Assembly (NCBI GenBank): GCA_026214975.1
Contig: CM047809.1
Location: 25,704,241 to 25,768,240, forward strand
DNA length: 64,000 nt
Source: Gentiana macrophylla
Taxonomy: Eukaryota; Streptophyta; Magnoliopsida; Gentianales; Gentianaceae
Direction of reading: 5' to 3'
Shown: positions 43,551-56,424 of the stretch, in pieces
How positions within the stretch are numbered: position 1 is the stretch's first letter
Layout: each line of letters opens with the position of its first letter
Notes under the pieces: generated by a model
What the model was told of the DNA's origin: nothing
The model's database searches: none
Seen by the model: the letters and a program-made list of their open reading frames with translations, nothing else
Position numbers and translations under genes: made by a program

Positions 43551-45590
43551 TCAGCCTGGATCAGGCCATTTGACTTTTCTGCCAGCCACTACCTCGTGTA
43601 AGCTCTGATTAGTAGTGTGGCTGCAGAAACAGCATCTCACACATGGGATGAAATCTTTAACAGTTTTCCAAATACGCGTAAACTTCCCCATGACTGACCT
43701 CTTCCTCTTCTGATTCTCCTGATGACGTTTCAGTTGACGCTCCCTCCAATACTCTTCCATATCCCAACTACCCGCTAGAACTTCTTCAGATCGACCACTA
43801 CCGTCATCCTCTGAAAACAGGTCGGGTGAAAACTCGTCAAATTCTTCGACTTCCGTAACACCACACCCGAGGATATCGAGGAAACGGACACTCAAAGGTT
43901 TCTCTTTAGGCTCACCAATATAGTGCTTGCACCTTTGACCATTCACTCGAAACGGTTGGTCACCATAACCTCGTAGTTCTAGAACGCCTCCAGGAATAAT
44001 TTGGAGAATTTCGAAGGGACCGGACCAACGTGTCCTCAACTTTCCAGGAAACAGATGTAACCTAGAATTGTATAGAAGAACTTGTTCTCCGACTTGGAAT
44101 TCTCTTTTCTTAATCTTAGCATCGTGGAGGAGTTTCATCTTATCTTTACTAATCCTGGCACTTTCATAGGCTTGGAGTCTGAATTCGTCCAATTCATGCA
44201 ACTGCTGCAGTCGATGTTTTCCACAAGATTGGGAATCAAAGTTCAGAAACTTGGTAGCCCAATAGGCTCTATGCTCTAACTCGACTGGCAGATGACATGG
44301 CTTTCCATAGACCATTTGATATGGAGATGTACCTATAGGGGTTTTATAGGCAGTTCTGTATGCCCATAGTACATCATCCAACTTCAAACTCCAGTCCTTT
44401 CTATGACTGTTTACCGTTTTCTCCAGGATTTTCTTAATGCTTTGGTTGCTTCTTTCAACCTGACCACTAGTCATCGGATGGTATGGTGTGCCAGTTCTGT
44501 GACGAACACCATACTTTTCAAGCACTTTCTCCAGAGGTCGGTTGCAGAAATGCGTCCCTTCATCACTGATCAAGGCACGTGGACATCAAAACCGTACAAA
44601 GATGTTCTTCTTTAAGAATTTCATGACCGTCTTATAATCATTGTGAGGAGTGGCTTGAGCCTCCACCCATTTAGACACGTAGTCTACGCAGACTAAGATG
44701 TATTTATTACCGCAAGATGATGGGAATGGTCCCATAAAATCGATACCCCATACATCAAAGACCTCGCATTCTAGGATGGGTTTCAAAGGCATGTCAAAAC
44801 GCCTCGTCAGAGTACCGGTTCGTTGGCATCTATCACAAGCTTTACAGAAAGCTTCTGTGTCCTTAAAGATCGTAGGCCAATAGAAACCGGATTGGAAGAT
44901 CTTAGCAACGGTTTTCCACGGACCAAAGTGACCTCCAGTGGGTCCACTGTGGCATTGCTCAATAATATCACGTTGCTCAGATTCGGGAACACATCTTCTA
45001 AGCAGACCATCTTTACAGATCTTAAAAAGATAAGGTTCATCCCAAACGAAAGATTTCAAATCAGAGAAGAACTTTTTCTTCTCCTGATAAGACATTTCCG
45101 GATCGAGATATCGGGCAAGAAGGTAATTTACAATGGAAGAATACCATGGAACATCAGGAGGACAACCGTCTATTAGCATAATGTTCTCTAGAGGAAAGTA
45201 AATATCTATATCATCTGGACCATCCTTTTCCTCACTTAACATTCTAGAAACATGATCAGCTACTACGTTTTCACTTCCCTTTTTGTCCTTAATTTGAACG
45301 TCAAACCCTTGTAGGGTCAGTATCCAACGCAGTAGGCGTGGTTTGGCCTCTTTCTTAGTCATCGATATACATAGCGGCGTGATCGATCCACACACGATCA
45401 CTTGAGCTCCTAACAAGTAACTACGAAACTTGTCCATAGCAAAGACTACGGCCAGTAGTTCCTTTTCAGTAGTATTATAGTTAACTTGAGAGGGGTTCAA
45501 TGTGTGACTGGCGTAATAGATAGGCTGGAATTTCCCTTTGATCTTTTGTCCTAGAACAGCACCAACCGCATAGTTCGATGCGTCGCACAT
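43551..45590 (-). pseudogene. Athila RNase H and integrase
   Basis: RNase H runs from [14 protein letters not shown] through [20 protein letters not shown]. The block holding the usual TDHAA reads in a shifted frame (45361-45402), so the catalytic Asp is lost although the ORF stays open. Integrase follows with [10 protein letters not shown] and CKACDRCQ (zinc finger), [17 protein letters not shown] and SGQVERSNQ, so all three catalytic acids are present. One TGA stop at about 44585 (a Gly codon in relatives) splits it. The C-terminus has [10 protein letters not shown] and a long charged tail ([20 protein letters not shown]) ending at 43551. Confidence 0.92.
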
Positions 45591-45679
45591 AAGCTCAAAA
45601 GGTATATTCCGGTCGAAGCGATAAGAATTGAAGCAGATATTAAACGATCCTTAAGCTCCTCAAACGCTTGCTTGCAGCT
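45591..45679 (-). other. Frameshifted joint between RT and RNase H
   Basis: About 90 bp that still resemble the connection domain in shifted frames. They separate two otherwise open pieces of pol and explain why the polyprotein is broken here. Confidence 0.6.
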
Positions 45680-46867
45680 CTAATCAAAATTGAACTCAAC
45701 GTCTTCCTTTAGTAAAGTAGACAGGGGCTTGGCTATCTTGGAGAAATCTTGAATGAATCTTCTGTAGAAACCGACATGTCCAAGAAAGCTTCTAACTTCA
45801 CGCACATTCTTAGGATAGCTCATCTTCTCGATAGCTTCTACTTTTGCCCTGTCAACTTCTATACCTTTGGCGGAGATTTTGTGGCCCAGAACTATTCCCT
45901 CATCTACCATAAAATGGCATTTTTCCCAATTGAGTACTAAGTTCTTTTCCACACATCTGGATAACACTTGATCAAGATTGTCAAGGCAATCATCAAAAGA
46001 CTGACCAAAAACCGAAACATCGTCCATAAAAATCTCCATACACTTTTCTACGAGCCCGTCAAAGATAGCCAGCATACATCTCTGAAATGTAGCTGGGGCA
46101 TTGCAGAGACCAAATGGCATTCGCCTGTAAGCGAATGTACCATATGGGCAGGTAAAAGTGGTCTTTTCTTGGTCAGCTGGATCTATGGGTATTTGGAAGT
46201 ATCCTGAATAGCCATCTAGGAAACAGTAGAATGCGTGTCCCGCCAGACGCTCAAGCATCTAATCAATGAATGGAAGGGGGAAGTGATCTTTCATGGTTAC
46301 CTCATTGAGCTTTCTATAATCGATGCAGACTCTGTAACCAGTGACAAGTCTCAATGCTATTTCCTCTCCCTTCTCATTTTTCTCAATCGTAATTCCACCT
46401 TTCTTGGGAACTACCTGAGTCGGGGAAACCCATTCACTATCAGCGATGGCATAGATAATTCCCATGTCCAGAAGTTTGAAAATTTCTTTCTTAACTACTT
46501 CTTGCATATGAGGGTTGAGCCTCCTCTGGGGCTGTCGTACACATTTCGCACCCTCATTTGTCTTGATCTTATGCATACAGATGTCAGGAGATATCCCTCT
46601 GATATCTCCTACTTGCCAACCAAAAGCTTTTTCATTTCGTTTCAAGACGTTGATCAATTTCATCTCTTCTAGTCGAGACAGCTTGGCGGATATGATTAAC
46701 GGAAGCCTGTCGCCTTCTCTTAAAAACACATACTTTAGATGTTTGGGCAACGGCTTCAGAACCAAATCAGTAGGGGGGTCTTCCAAACTTGACTTAAGAT
46801 CTCCACTTTTTAACTCAACATCACTGAGCTTACTCAGTGGTCCCACTGCCTTGACTTCTTCTCTCAA
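45680..46867 (-). pseudogene. Athila reverse transcriptase
   Basis: The frame shows LKYVFLREGDRLPLIISAKL, EMKLINVLKRNEKAFGWQVG, ISPDICMHKI, LLDMGIIYAIADSEWVSPTQ and GYRVCIDYRKLNEVT. A TAG stop at about 46260 replaces the Gln of FIDQMLERL. The rest is open: YCFLDGYSGYFQIPIDPADQ, RRMPFGLCNAPATFQRCM, then the catalytic box EIFMDDVSVFG and FLGHVGFYRRFIQDFS. Except for that stop, the polymerase core is intact. Confidence 0.93.
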
Positions 46868-46883
46868 CAGTTCTTCCTCAAAA

Positions 46884-47510
46884 TCAGCTGCTTAATTGAT
46901 CTAGATTAACCACACCATGAGTATTTAGATTATCAACCAATTGCTCATATTCAGCTTCTACAACCATGACTTGCTTATCCATATAATCGGTGAAATCATC
47001 TGTCATATAATCAATGGAGAAGCCGGTTGGAGGGCCAGAGGGTACTTGAATGGACTTTAAGACATTGTAACTCACCTCTTGATCACCAACTCGGATAGTC
47101 ACTTGCCCACCATCGCAATCGATGAGGGCTCTAGCTGTAGATAAGAAAGGTCTTCCAAGAATCAGGGGGACGTTTTCATATTTCTCCATATCTAAAACAT
47201 ACCAATCGACTGGAAAGGTAAATCTGTCAATCTGAACCAAAACGTCTTTCAGGATCCCTGAAGCTTTCTTAGAAGATCTATCAACGAATTGTAGACTCAT
47301 AGTAGTGGGTTCTAGAAGGCTTTGTAAACCGAAATGTTGCATCTGAGACATTGGCATAAGACTTATAGAGGCACCTAGATCACACAAAGAATTAGGGAAG
47401 ACTAGACCTCCCATTAATCTTGTAAGTACGAACTTGCCAGGGTCACCTCTTTTAATTGGTAAGTTTTCATAATTAATCATGGAGCAATCCTCACCAATTT
47501 GCCTTTCCAT
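46884..47510 (-). pseudogene. Athila aspartic protease
   Basis: The open frame holds the retropepsin active site as NSLCDLGASISLMP, the flap region and the ILGRPFLSTARALID motif. It is part of the gag-pol polyprotein, preceded by a gag frame broken near 47520 and followed by RT. The domain itself has no stop, so the break is outside it. Confidence 0.9.
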
Positions 47511-49523
47511 GCCTGCTAATTTCTTTTCAAAGACACAACATCCTTAATGAATTTTGTATACTTAGGCATTTCAACCAAGACTTCGATAATGGAAGATTTA
47601 CTCGAGTATTTTTCAAAAGGTTCAAGACCTTTCCATACTTTTGTCTTCAATCAAGGAATGTTGCTCTTTCTCGGTGGAAATGGAAGCTTCTTAAGGTCAC
47701 TCTCAGAAAAGACTTTCTTTGAGGATGCACTTACAGCTTTGTCTTCCAGATCCTTCCAACGAACAGCTTTTTCAGATTTTTTTGTAGTCAGGGGATCAGC
47801 CTCCTGACTTTCACTCGCTTTTTCAGTTCTCAAGGGATCAGCCACTTGAGGGTCTCCAACTTCTTCACCTCTCAGGGGTTCAGCCACCTGAGTCTTTTCT
47901 TGCAGTTGAGGGGAGTGTAGGTGCTCGGCTTCCCCTCATGCCTTATCAATGGCAGGAGGGGCTAGTGGTTTCCCTGATGGGAAGGACCACTAACTTGAGT
48001 TCCGCTTCTAAGGTTCATCGCACTGGCCTCTTCTTTACCGTATTGAATTGATGGCACGTGGTTAGTACATGGGCCTTTGTTCAAGTCAGCTTGAGCAACT
48101 TGACCACCCTTTGGATTCTTCTCGGTGAAACTGGGCAGCTGCCCTGGGGGTCTAGAAGCTAACTGTTCAGCCAGTTGCCTAATTTGTCTCTCAAGATTCT
48201 TCATTGATCTACTTTGCTCCACCAACTTAGCTTCAAGATTGTTAGACTGGGAGGGGCTTTGAGAGTTTTGAAAATTTTGAGCATAGGGCTGGTTGGGCCG
48301 ACTTTGGACTGCAGGATTTGAATTGGAAGGCCAATTCTGATTTAACCTTTGAGTAGGATTGGAAAAAATTCGAGTTCGGGTTCTGATTAAAACCAGGGTT
48401 TCTATTGAAATTTTGATTCGAATTAAAACTCGAATTAGGATTAAAATTTGAAGATGGATTAAACCCTTGGTTTTGAAAATTGTTCTGGCCAGAGAACTGA
48501 TTGAACCTTTGATTGTTCTGGCCATAGAATGCATTCACTTCAGCATTATGTCCGTTCATAGGACAGAATCTAGAAGTGTGCCCCACCTCGTCACAATTCT
48601 GACATGTGATTTGATTGTACTGTCCATAATCATGAACAGCATTCACTTGATAAGGTGCAGGGGGATTAAATTGACATTGGCCATTCATATGGGCAAATCG
48701 GCAAAGAAGCGCATGTCTGAACTCGAGGTTACTGCGGAAAAGAAGAAGTTTGATTTGCCGGATTTGAAACTTGAGGTGTTGCCATCTGCTTCTGCAGCAT
48801 GGCGATCAAACTTTGCAAATTGACTTCCTCAACCTTGGGAGGAGGAGGTGCTTGGATTGCTTGATAAGAGGGGGCATAATTATACTTTGCAATGTCCTCA
48901 AACAATGCCCATCCCTCTTCAGGTGTTTTCTTCAGAAATGCCCCACCAGAAGAACTATTGACCATGCCTTTGGTAAGCTCGGTCAATCCACTAAAGAAGG
49001 TGTTGACTTGCTTTTCCAAAGGGCGAGGCCATGGTGGGGACACTTTCTAAGAAGAGACTTGAATCTCTTCCAAAGATTCGAAGAAGGATTCATTCTCTTT
49101 CTGATAGAAAGTGAATATTTCATTTAAACACTGGGCTGTCTTTGAAGGTGGAAAATATTGACTCAAGAACTCCTTTTCGAGTTCTTCCCAGGTAGTGATA
49201 GATTCAGAGGGGAGAGAGGTGTACCACTCTTTAGCCTCTCCTTTCAAAGAAAATAGAAAAAGTTTTAGCTTGATAGCATCCTCACTTACTCCTTGGATGT
49301 GTGTAGTACCGCATATCTCTAAGAACGTATGTAAGTGGGTATGCGGATTCTCTGATTGATAGCCATGAAAAATTGATGCGTGCTGCATCATCTGGATAAG
49401 TCCTGGCTTTAGCTCAAAGGTTTGTGCAGTAATGGCTGGAATAACAATAGCCGGGTTGACTTTGACTTCGCCTGGCATGGCGTAGTCTACCAACGTACGT
49501 CTATTGTTAGCGGCCATTATCAC
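47511..49523 (-). pseudogene. Athila gag
   Basis: The ATG at 49523 begins MIMAANNRRTLVDYAMPGEV. The Retrotrans_gag-type domain follows (GYQSENPHTHLHTFLEICGT, LKGEAKEWYTSLPSESITTW, FLSQYFPPSKTAQCLNEIFT). Stops or shifts occur at about 49045 and 48730. An intact zinc knuckle, CQNCDEVGHTSRFC (CX2CX4HX4C), is at about 48610-48570. An Asn-rich stretch (48520-48380) and a predicted coiled segment (MKNLERQIRQLAEQL, 48205-48160) follow. Gag would form the particle and bind RNA. Confidence 0.9.
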
Positions 49524-49797
49524 AAAATCAGTGATTTCCTTTGCTAGTTGATCTTCAAGATCTTGCTCGGCTCTGTCGCGTAACCGCGAAACGGAAAATC
49601 CGCTGTTTGGCGGACTACGGTTCGCTCGGGTCGTGGGTGTATAATAACGGTCCTTTTGACTCGAGTTTGCATAAACCGGACCAAAAACAAGTGAAGCGAA
49701 GCCTAAAAACTAAGAAATTAAAAGCCTAAACTAAAATTAAAAACCTAAAGAAAAGAAAGGAAAGAAAAAGGAAACAAAATTATTGAAGAAAAGGGGC

Positions 49798-49997
49798 CAG
49801 ACGGACGTCCAAGGTTTGGGCGGGCGTCCGGTGAATTTGATCGACGGGCGCGTTTAGTGTTCCAAACGCTCGTCTGAAAGGCAGAATACTTGAACGGGCG
49901 TCCAAATCTTATGGACGCTCGTCTAAGTGAATAAAAACAGAACAGAATCGATAATTTTCCAGCGGACGGGCGTCCAAGATATTCAGACGCCCGTTTG
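49798..49997 (-). promoter_or_regulatory. Palindrome array in the 5' leader
   Basis: Eight palindromes of the same TGGACG-NN-CGTCCA type occur between the primer-binding site and gag, for example CAGACGGACGTCCA (49798), TGAACGGGCGTCCA, CGGACGGGCGTCCA and CAGACGCCCGTTTG. This array is in the RNA leader, unlike the LTR array, so its copies would be transcribed. Confidence 0.75.
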
Positions 49998-50269
49998 GTA
50001 GCGGGAAAACTAGAACAGAAGCAGAAATTTGCAGAAAAGAAAAGAAGGTAAGACAGAAAGACAGAAAAACAGAAAGAAAGACGATCCAATCTCAAAGGAA
50101 ACTACTAAGGGAAGGTCTTAAACCCTAACTAAACCCTAATTATCTACTTAGCAACTACCTAAAACAATTATCAACTAAAAATAGGAATTTAAAACGAAAT
50201 AAAAACAGGAAAAACAGAAACAAACAGAAAAAAAAAAACAAAAAACAAAAACTAGACAACCGTCCGGTT

Positions 50270-50286
50270 CCCCGGCAACGGCGCCA
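50270..50286 (-). other. Primer-binding site (tRNA-Asp) of the Athila element
   Basis: The minus strand reads TGGCGCCGTTGCCGGGG, complementary to the 3' end of plant tRNA-Asp. It lies six bases inside the 5' LTR. Confidence 0.92.
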
Positions 50287-50292
50287 AAAACT

Positions 50293-51843
50293 TGTCACGG
50301 ATTTTATTAACACAAAACAAACAAGTAATAATCCGGTTAACCTCAAGTATAAGGATCGTAGTAATAGTGGTTAATGCCGGGTCGATCTTACGGGGACTGG
50401 CGATTGCTAACCCTAATTTTGTTTAACTAACTAACCTATGTCACGATTACTAAACTAAACAGATATGAAAACAGTAAATAATTCACAAGAAAGATAGCAA
50501 TAACGTAAAGCCGGATGGAAGATCGAGATCTAAAGCCGAAAAAAGTACGGGTTGCGAACTATTAAACTTAAACTAATTATGAAATAAAAGTAACTAAACT
50601 AGGCAATTCGAGTTTCACGGGATTAAATTCAGATTTTAACGAACAAACGAGCGATTGATCCACCTATCCTAACAAGTATCAATTCCTATCTCGATTATAT
50701 TGCGTTTTCTAACCAAGTTGTGGTTTTACCTTGTCTAAAGCATGAACCCTAATCTCTTAGGTGATTCACTTATTAATCTATATCTTTCGATCTAAGATTA
50801 ACGATTTTACTAATCAAAGGTGTGAACTTTAACCTAGCAATTTGACCTATTAACTCTCGTTATGATAGATTAAACAACCATTCCTTATCATGATGATCTA
50901 AGGTTTATAGAGATTTTCATCAACACAAAACAATCATAACATGCAAGTCTTTCGATACAATTGCAATTAAACAATATAAACAATGATAAAGGAAACAACT
51001 TTAGATAAAACTCACAATATAATCACAGAAACGGAATCAAAACGTGTCGGATGGCTTCACAATGCTCGTTTGATAAGGCTTTAGCCTCTCAACATTACTT
51101 GATCAACTCGAAAAGCTTGAGAAAAGTACATAAATTTGAAGGTGTTTATCTAGAAATTAAAAGCATAAAAACTGGATGAAAACTAAAGTAAATCGCAGCT
51201 AAGCCGCCCCTAGGTTTAGGGTTTGAGTAATGTATTCATATTGTGGAGAAAATACGCTGCCTTATATAGAATTCGAAGGCGGTTCAGCTAAGTCGGCTAC
51301 CGGACGCCCGTTTGGAAAGGGTGAACGCCCGTCCACTCTTCAATAAAACTTCGAATCGGGCCGAGTCATGACCAGACGCCCGTCCATGCAACGTCCACTC
51401 CAGCGTCCAAACTTCGTGAATCAAAGATCATCCTAGACGCTCGTTCACTTCATCAGACGCCCGTCCACTGGACGGAGATTCTGGACGCCAGTCCAACATG
51501 ATCGAATTCTGATCTCTTTGATCTTTATCTCTTTTCTTCTTGTCAATTCCTTCATTATCTCTTTTATCATCAATTAGCTCTAACTTAATCGACTTTTGAT
51601 CATCTTTTGAGCCTCAACCATGTATCTATAACACATGAAAACATCGCAAAATGTAATAATGTCCAAATAATCGAAAAATCACAATTAAAACACATAAATC
51701 AACCTATTTTGCGATTAACTCATTTAAAATGTCATTTACTCAATAAATCCATTAAACACTCGATTCTTATACAAATTAATATAAATATGAAGGAAATTAT
51801 CATAAAATATAGCGTTATAAATCGTATAAATTCACCCTTAACA
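50293..51843 (-). repeat. 5' LTR of the - strand Athila element
   Basis: A 1551-bp LTR nearly identical to 37384-38936. The TATA box is at 51262-51269 and palindromes are at about 51300-51496. It is followed by the target duplication ATCAT at 51844-51848. Confidence 0.95.
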
Positions 51844-52140
51844 ATCATGTTGTATGCTTGTGAATGTTGTGGTTGAAGAGATGGATTGGGGTTGGTATTG
51901 TTTACCCGTAGATCTATTTTGTAGCTCCTTTGTTTAGTAACAATTGAGCATAAGATTTGTATCTTTAATTATGCAATTTTCGAAATTCCATGTAAAAGTA
52001 GCATCTTTTATTGTAATTTTGATGTTCCGGGCTCGAAAATATGAAGATCTTGCTGAAAAGTTGAAGATCAAGGCGAAACCCAAGGTATGAACGAGGAGAA
52101 ACGGTTAAAAACCTTTTTTTTTAATAAAAAACTGCTACAA

Positions 52141-52176
52141 GACTTTCTGCGACGCTGAAAAGCGTCGCTATAAGTC
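52141..52176 (+). other. Leader hairpin with GAAA tetraloop, LARD-A copy 2
   Basis: Stem GACTT/AAGTC (52141-52145, 52172-52176), internal loop TCT/TAT, stem GCGACGCT/AGCGTCGC (52149-52156, 52161-52168) and loop GAAA. Identical to 6855-6890 in copy 1. Without the insertions it lies about 400 nt after the primer-binding site. Confidence 0.75.
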
Positions 52177-54062
52177 TGTTTTTTACTATAAACTAGCATG
52201 CGGCTAGGGTTTTTTGGCGGCTGAATCAAATGTTTTTTGGTTATCAAATTTTCTTTATACATTCAACGTATTGGCAGAAAATATTGGCAGAAAAAAATTT
52301 CTTATGGAATTATTTTTTTTATATACAGCCGGAACAACAAAAAAAAAATTAAAAGGGTTTTTAATAATTATAATAATATTTGTTTATTTAACTAAAAAGC
52401 CTATCTCCTCTCGGGTGTTCGTGGTTCGTGATCCGGCGGTTCGAGTTCAAGATTCGAAGATCAAGACTCGAAGACATAGTATAAATTTTACTTTTCCTTA
52501 GAAAATAGTTAGTTGGGGGTACCAACGGTCCATCTCGGTGTTTACTTTTCGGTATAATTTTGTGTTTGATCCAAATTACGTGCTTAAAACCGGAAAATTG
52601 CCATGACTTGCATCTTCATGATTCCACTCCAATGCATACACGTAGTTTTTTAATTTTGAATTAAAATAGACGTGTATAACTAGAATAATTAGTGTGAATG
52701 CTTATTAATTTAATATGTGGTAGTTAAATAATAAGTAGCTAATTATAAAAACCGAGGACCCGGGTTTTTGTCAATCATTACGATTTTAGTGATGGATTCT
52801 CGGTGAATCCCACTTGGATAAATCGTTGAGCTTTTCGGTGATGGCTTCTCAGTGAACCCACCTTAAACAAAAACGAGATTACGCTTTCGGTGACAATTTA
52901 GAAATCGGAGAATCTTAGTACATGGGTTCGGAAATGGTCTAACCATGGTTGGACGAGTTCAACCGACTTCGGCTCAATCGACTCCCCTCCACGTGTGATG
53001 TACGTTACAGCAATCCGACAGGACTTAGCATAGCCGATAAGCCTTCGGGCTAAACGGGGCTTCTCTTGCCGGATTGGCATGAACTGTCACATATGTTCCA
53101 ACGAATAAGACGGCGTAGGCTTGCCTACATACCCGACCCTATTCGGAGTACTTTGATTCATTGTTTCTTATTGTCAAGGCCAAAAACCGTAATTAGTAAA
53201 CCCACCACTTTTTCAAAATATTGAGTGGGAGCGGGGAAGGCGACAGCCAACCCCACGGCCTCTACTATAGATGCAAGCACGTGAGAGAAGGGTGACGCCT
53301 CGAGCCACTTTGATTTTGGCCCCCTACGGATGGTGTTCACCCCTATCAAAATTCAAGGCTTGGTCTCCGAAAGGATAGGATTTTGGGTACTCGTCGGGTC
53401 ACTGACCGACCCTACGGCGGCATACTCGGGGCGTACTTTGAGATCTGATATAGTAGGTCACACTCTTATGGATATTTTCGAAATATCTAGGCTAAAAAGG
53501 AAGGTAATCGATGATTAATGTCCGGGATGTTTGATTCCCGCGAGATGTTCGATTCTCGAAGTTTAATCATTGAGAGAGATTGTCTCAGTTTAACCGTCAC
53601 CTCTTTGACCTACCCTACGGCGGCACTGAGGTGCGAGGTTAAATCCTTGGAATGGTAGGATAATTTTTTTTAAGTTTATAATTCCTAAAATAAAAATCTA
53701 GTAGTGAAATTTTAATTTTTAATTTAACTTTCTGTCATGTTTATTTACAACTTTAATCTCTAGGCTACTAAACTGTTAGTACTAATAGGACTTCATTAAA
53801 AAATGTGGAAAGTAACAAGTACGTTGTAAATTATCAAACAAGGCATTTACTTTTTCGGAAGAGATTTATTATCTTCAGCCTTTAAAAACTTAAGTGACAT
53901 ATTAGAGGTATGTCACGGGTGTCACTCGTGTTGAACGAGAGATGACCATACTTTGTTTACAAAAGATGACATAGGACTATCAGATAAAATTCATTTAGTG
54001 AATTTTAAAAGTGTATTTACACAACAAATTTCTAAATTGAAAAATTGGAAAATCATATACAT

Positions 54063-54440
54063 AAGGCGTTGCTAGTTAGACGGTATTTGGAACCGATAAA
54101 CTAGTGGGAGCCTTAGTCTTATGATTTTTTCTGAATCAACAGAAATGTGTAATGGACTGCACAAGAGTTTCTCCATTTATTGGAAAAACAAGAATGAAGC
54201 GTTACTAGTTAGACAATATTTGGAACTGATAAACTGGTGGGAGCTTAGTTCTGGAGATTTTATAATCTTTGAAACATCATGAACATTGCATTGCTAGTTA
54301 GACAGTATTTGAACTGATAAACTAGTGGGACCTTAGTTCTAGGTGATGTTCTAATCTTTGGAAAAATCATAAATACAAAGTATTGCTAGTTAGACGGTAT
54401 TTGGAACCGATAAACTAGTGGGAGCTTTGGTCTTATGATT
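54063..54440 (+). repeat. Tandem array of GATAAACTAGTGGGAGC units
   Basis: Four units, each with TTGCTAGTTAGAC, TATTTGGAAC and GATAAACTAGTGGGAGC. It corresponds to the array at 4541-4925 in copy 1. Confidence 0.85.
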
Positions 54441-54579
54441 TGACGATTAGAAAAATCGATAGTCCAAGCAAGTAACACTGAACATCCCACAATTCAAGAG
54501 TAGTGTCTACTCAAACGAGCTGCTAGTTCAAGACTGTTTCCATCTAAGGAAAGTCGAGAATGGGAAAGAACGTTTATAT

Positions 54580-56424
54580 TGTTAGTAATACCATCCGCAA
54601 CGGAAGCGATTTAAGGATCTAGATCTATAAATTACACGTAATAAAATAACTAGATCTATATCTACAAGGGGGTTGTAGATCATACCTCTTGGATCTCTAA
54701 ATCCAAGTTGAAGAACCGCAAGAGAAAGATTGCAAGAAGATGTGAAGAGCACCACGATCTTCCGCACGTGTGATCAGAGCAATTCCCGGTGGAAGGAATT
54801 CTCGACTCGAACCCTTCCGATATGCTACCCGGAAAAATCTCCAAGATTTTCCCCTTGTCTCCCCTTGGCCGAAATTTTCTTTCTCCTCTCTAAGAGGTGA
54901 AAGTCGAAAATTGTAGTGTGTAATTTGGCTTGGGAGAACTCTCTTTATATATGAGAGTAAAACTTAAGCCCCAAGGATTTTATAATTAATACAAAATCAA
55001 TTATGATAATCCTATTAAATAAAAGATAATCCCAAAATATTCTAGAACAAATCTAGAATAATCTTTATCTTTATTTCTTACCATAAATATTTATCCAATA
55101 AATATTTTATGCACATGTCTTATTAATCACAAGAAAACTAATTTCTTGTAGACTAATATATGCTTGGGTCGAAATTATCATTCTTGTGACCTAGTCACAA
55201 AATTCGACCAACACACTAATTTTGGGCCAAGATTATGAAAAATGTCTTTTCCACATATTTAATTATTTAGCCCAACTAATTTAATAGTCCACTAAACAAT
55301 TAATTCACATATCGTTTTAATAAAGTCCAATAAGAACTAAATTAATATTATTAGGATTCGACGTCCGAGAATAGCTATGCTATATTAGGAGGCACGTCGG
55401 GGACCATGGACTAATAATCAATGGCTCCGATAAATCAAATAAATAATTATCTTACGAATGTAATAATTATATTTGATAAATCAATCACGAGAATATGCCA
55501 CCATAATCCCGTGATCGCACTCCTCCGATTATGAGATTATATTTATCTCCTCACGAGAATAATAATAAGCGTCCATTGATATAATCATTACATATGGATT
55601 AATCCTCCATAGATCGCTCATTCTAAATCGGGAAGTTACCGTTAACCCTTTTTAGAACCTCTTATCCTTATTTACCATTAACCCCTAGTGATCAATTAAT
55701 TCATACAACTCACTTGGTAGCTAATCGATGCAATATGAACTCGCGCGATCGATCGCTTCTAGGATTAACAAATAAGTGGAATCGTTTATCTGCTTCCACA
55801 AATGGAAGGAATGGATTCCGTATCTGTGATAACACGGACTACTCACTCAATCCAAGATACAATGCCAAGATGGGGTAATTCGGATCACGGACTCGGTGTA
55901 ATCCTTAACCGTCAAGTCAAACCTCATACTTGATTCAAGCGCTTGATCGTGATCACCTCAGATTAAGATATATCCATAAATATGATCATCCATTGATTCG
56001 ATAAGACTTCTCGATTACGGAATTATATCGTGAACTCTAATCAAATCGGTCCAAATTTCTATATGATATATCTATCATATATAAATGCCCCATTAGGTTC
56101 TCTTAACCGAAAGTCCGGATAAGACAATCACACCTATTGTGTTCTCAGGCGCATTAATAGCACGTTAAAGGAGAGACCCGATACTCTCGATTAACTTTAC
56201 TACGGGCTAATTGTATTTTAAGTACATCTTCACTAACTCAATCCTCCCGTATATACCATACACCGAGTTAAGTTATTACATAAACGATATACTTAGGGTT
56301 TTCTGCAGTGTAAATACTATTGTCACATCGGTGATTATGAGAATAATAAATATGAATAATAATATCATTTCATTTATTAAATAAAACAATTACAAAAATT
56401 GTCTTTCGGGCATCACACCTAACA
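54580..56424 (-). repeat. 3' LTR of LARD-B
   Basis: A 1845-bp LTR colinear with 62097-63926, with several small indels between them. The TATA box (minus strand) is at 54954-54961. Confidence 0.93.

Larger units (their letters stand above)
37384..51843 (-). mobile_element. Complete Athila-type Ty3/gypsy element
   Basis: This 14.46-kb element is bounded by 1.55-kb LTRs, a tRNA-Asp primer site and a G-rich polypurine tract. The target duplication ATCAT is perfect. In element order it carries gag, protease, RT, RNase H, integrase, a 137-residue ORF and ORF3. The LTRs are very similar by eye, differing at scattered bases, so it is younger than the elements around it. Even so, single stops and frameshifts break gag, RT, integrase and ORF3. 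Confidence 0.95.
51849..54574 (+). other. Internal domain of LARD-A copy 2, middle piece
   Basis: Non-coding, colinear with the minus strand of 4400-7200. It contains the leader hairpin (52141-52176), two GCCGCCGTAGGG-type motifs in reverse (about 53404 and 53607) and the tandem array at 54063-54440. Confidence 0.85.

Noticed and set aside
50270..50286. tRNA-like sequences (tRNA-Asp and tRNA-iMet ends) considered as tRNA genes
   Set aside because: Only the 3' terminal complement is present, directly next to an LTR, which identifies primer-binding sites.
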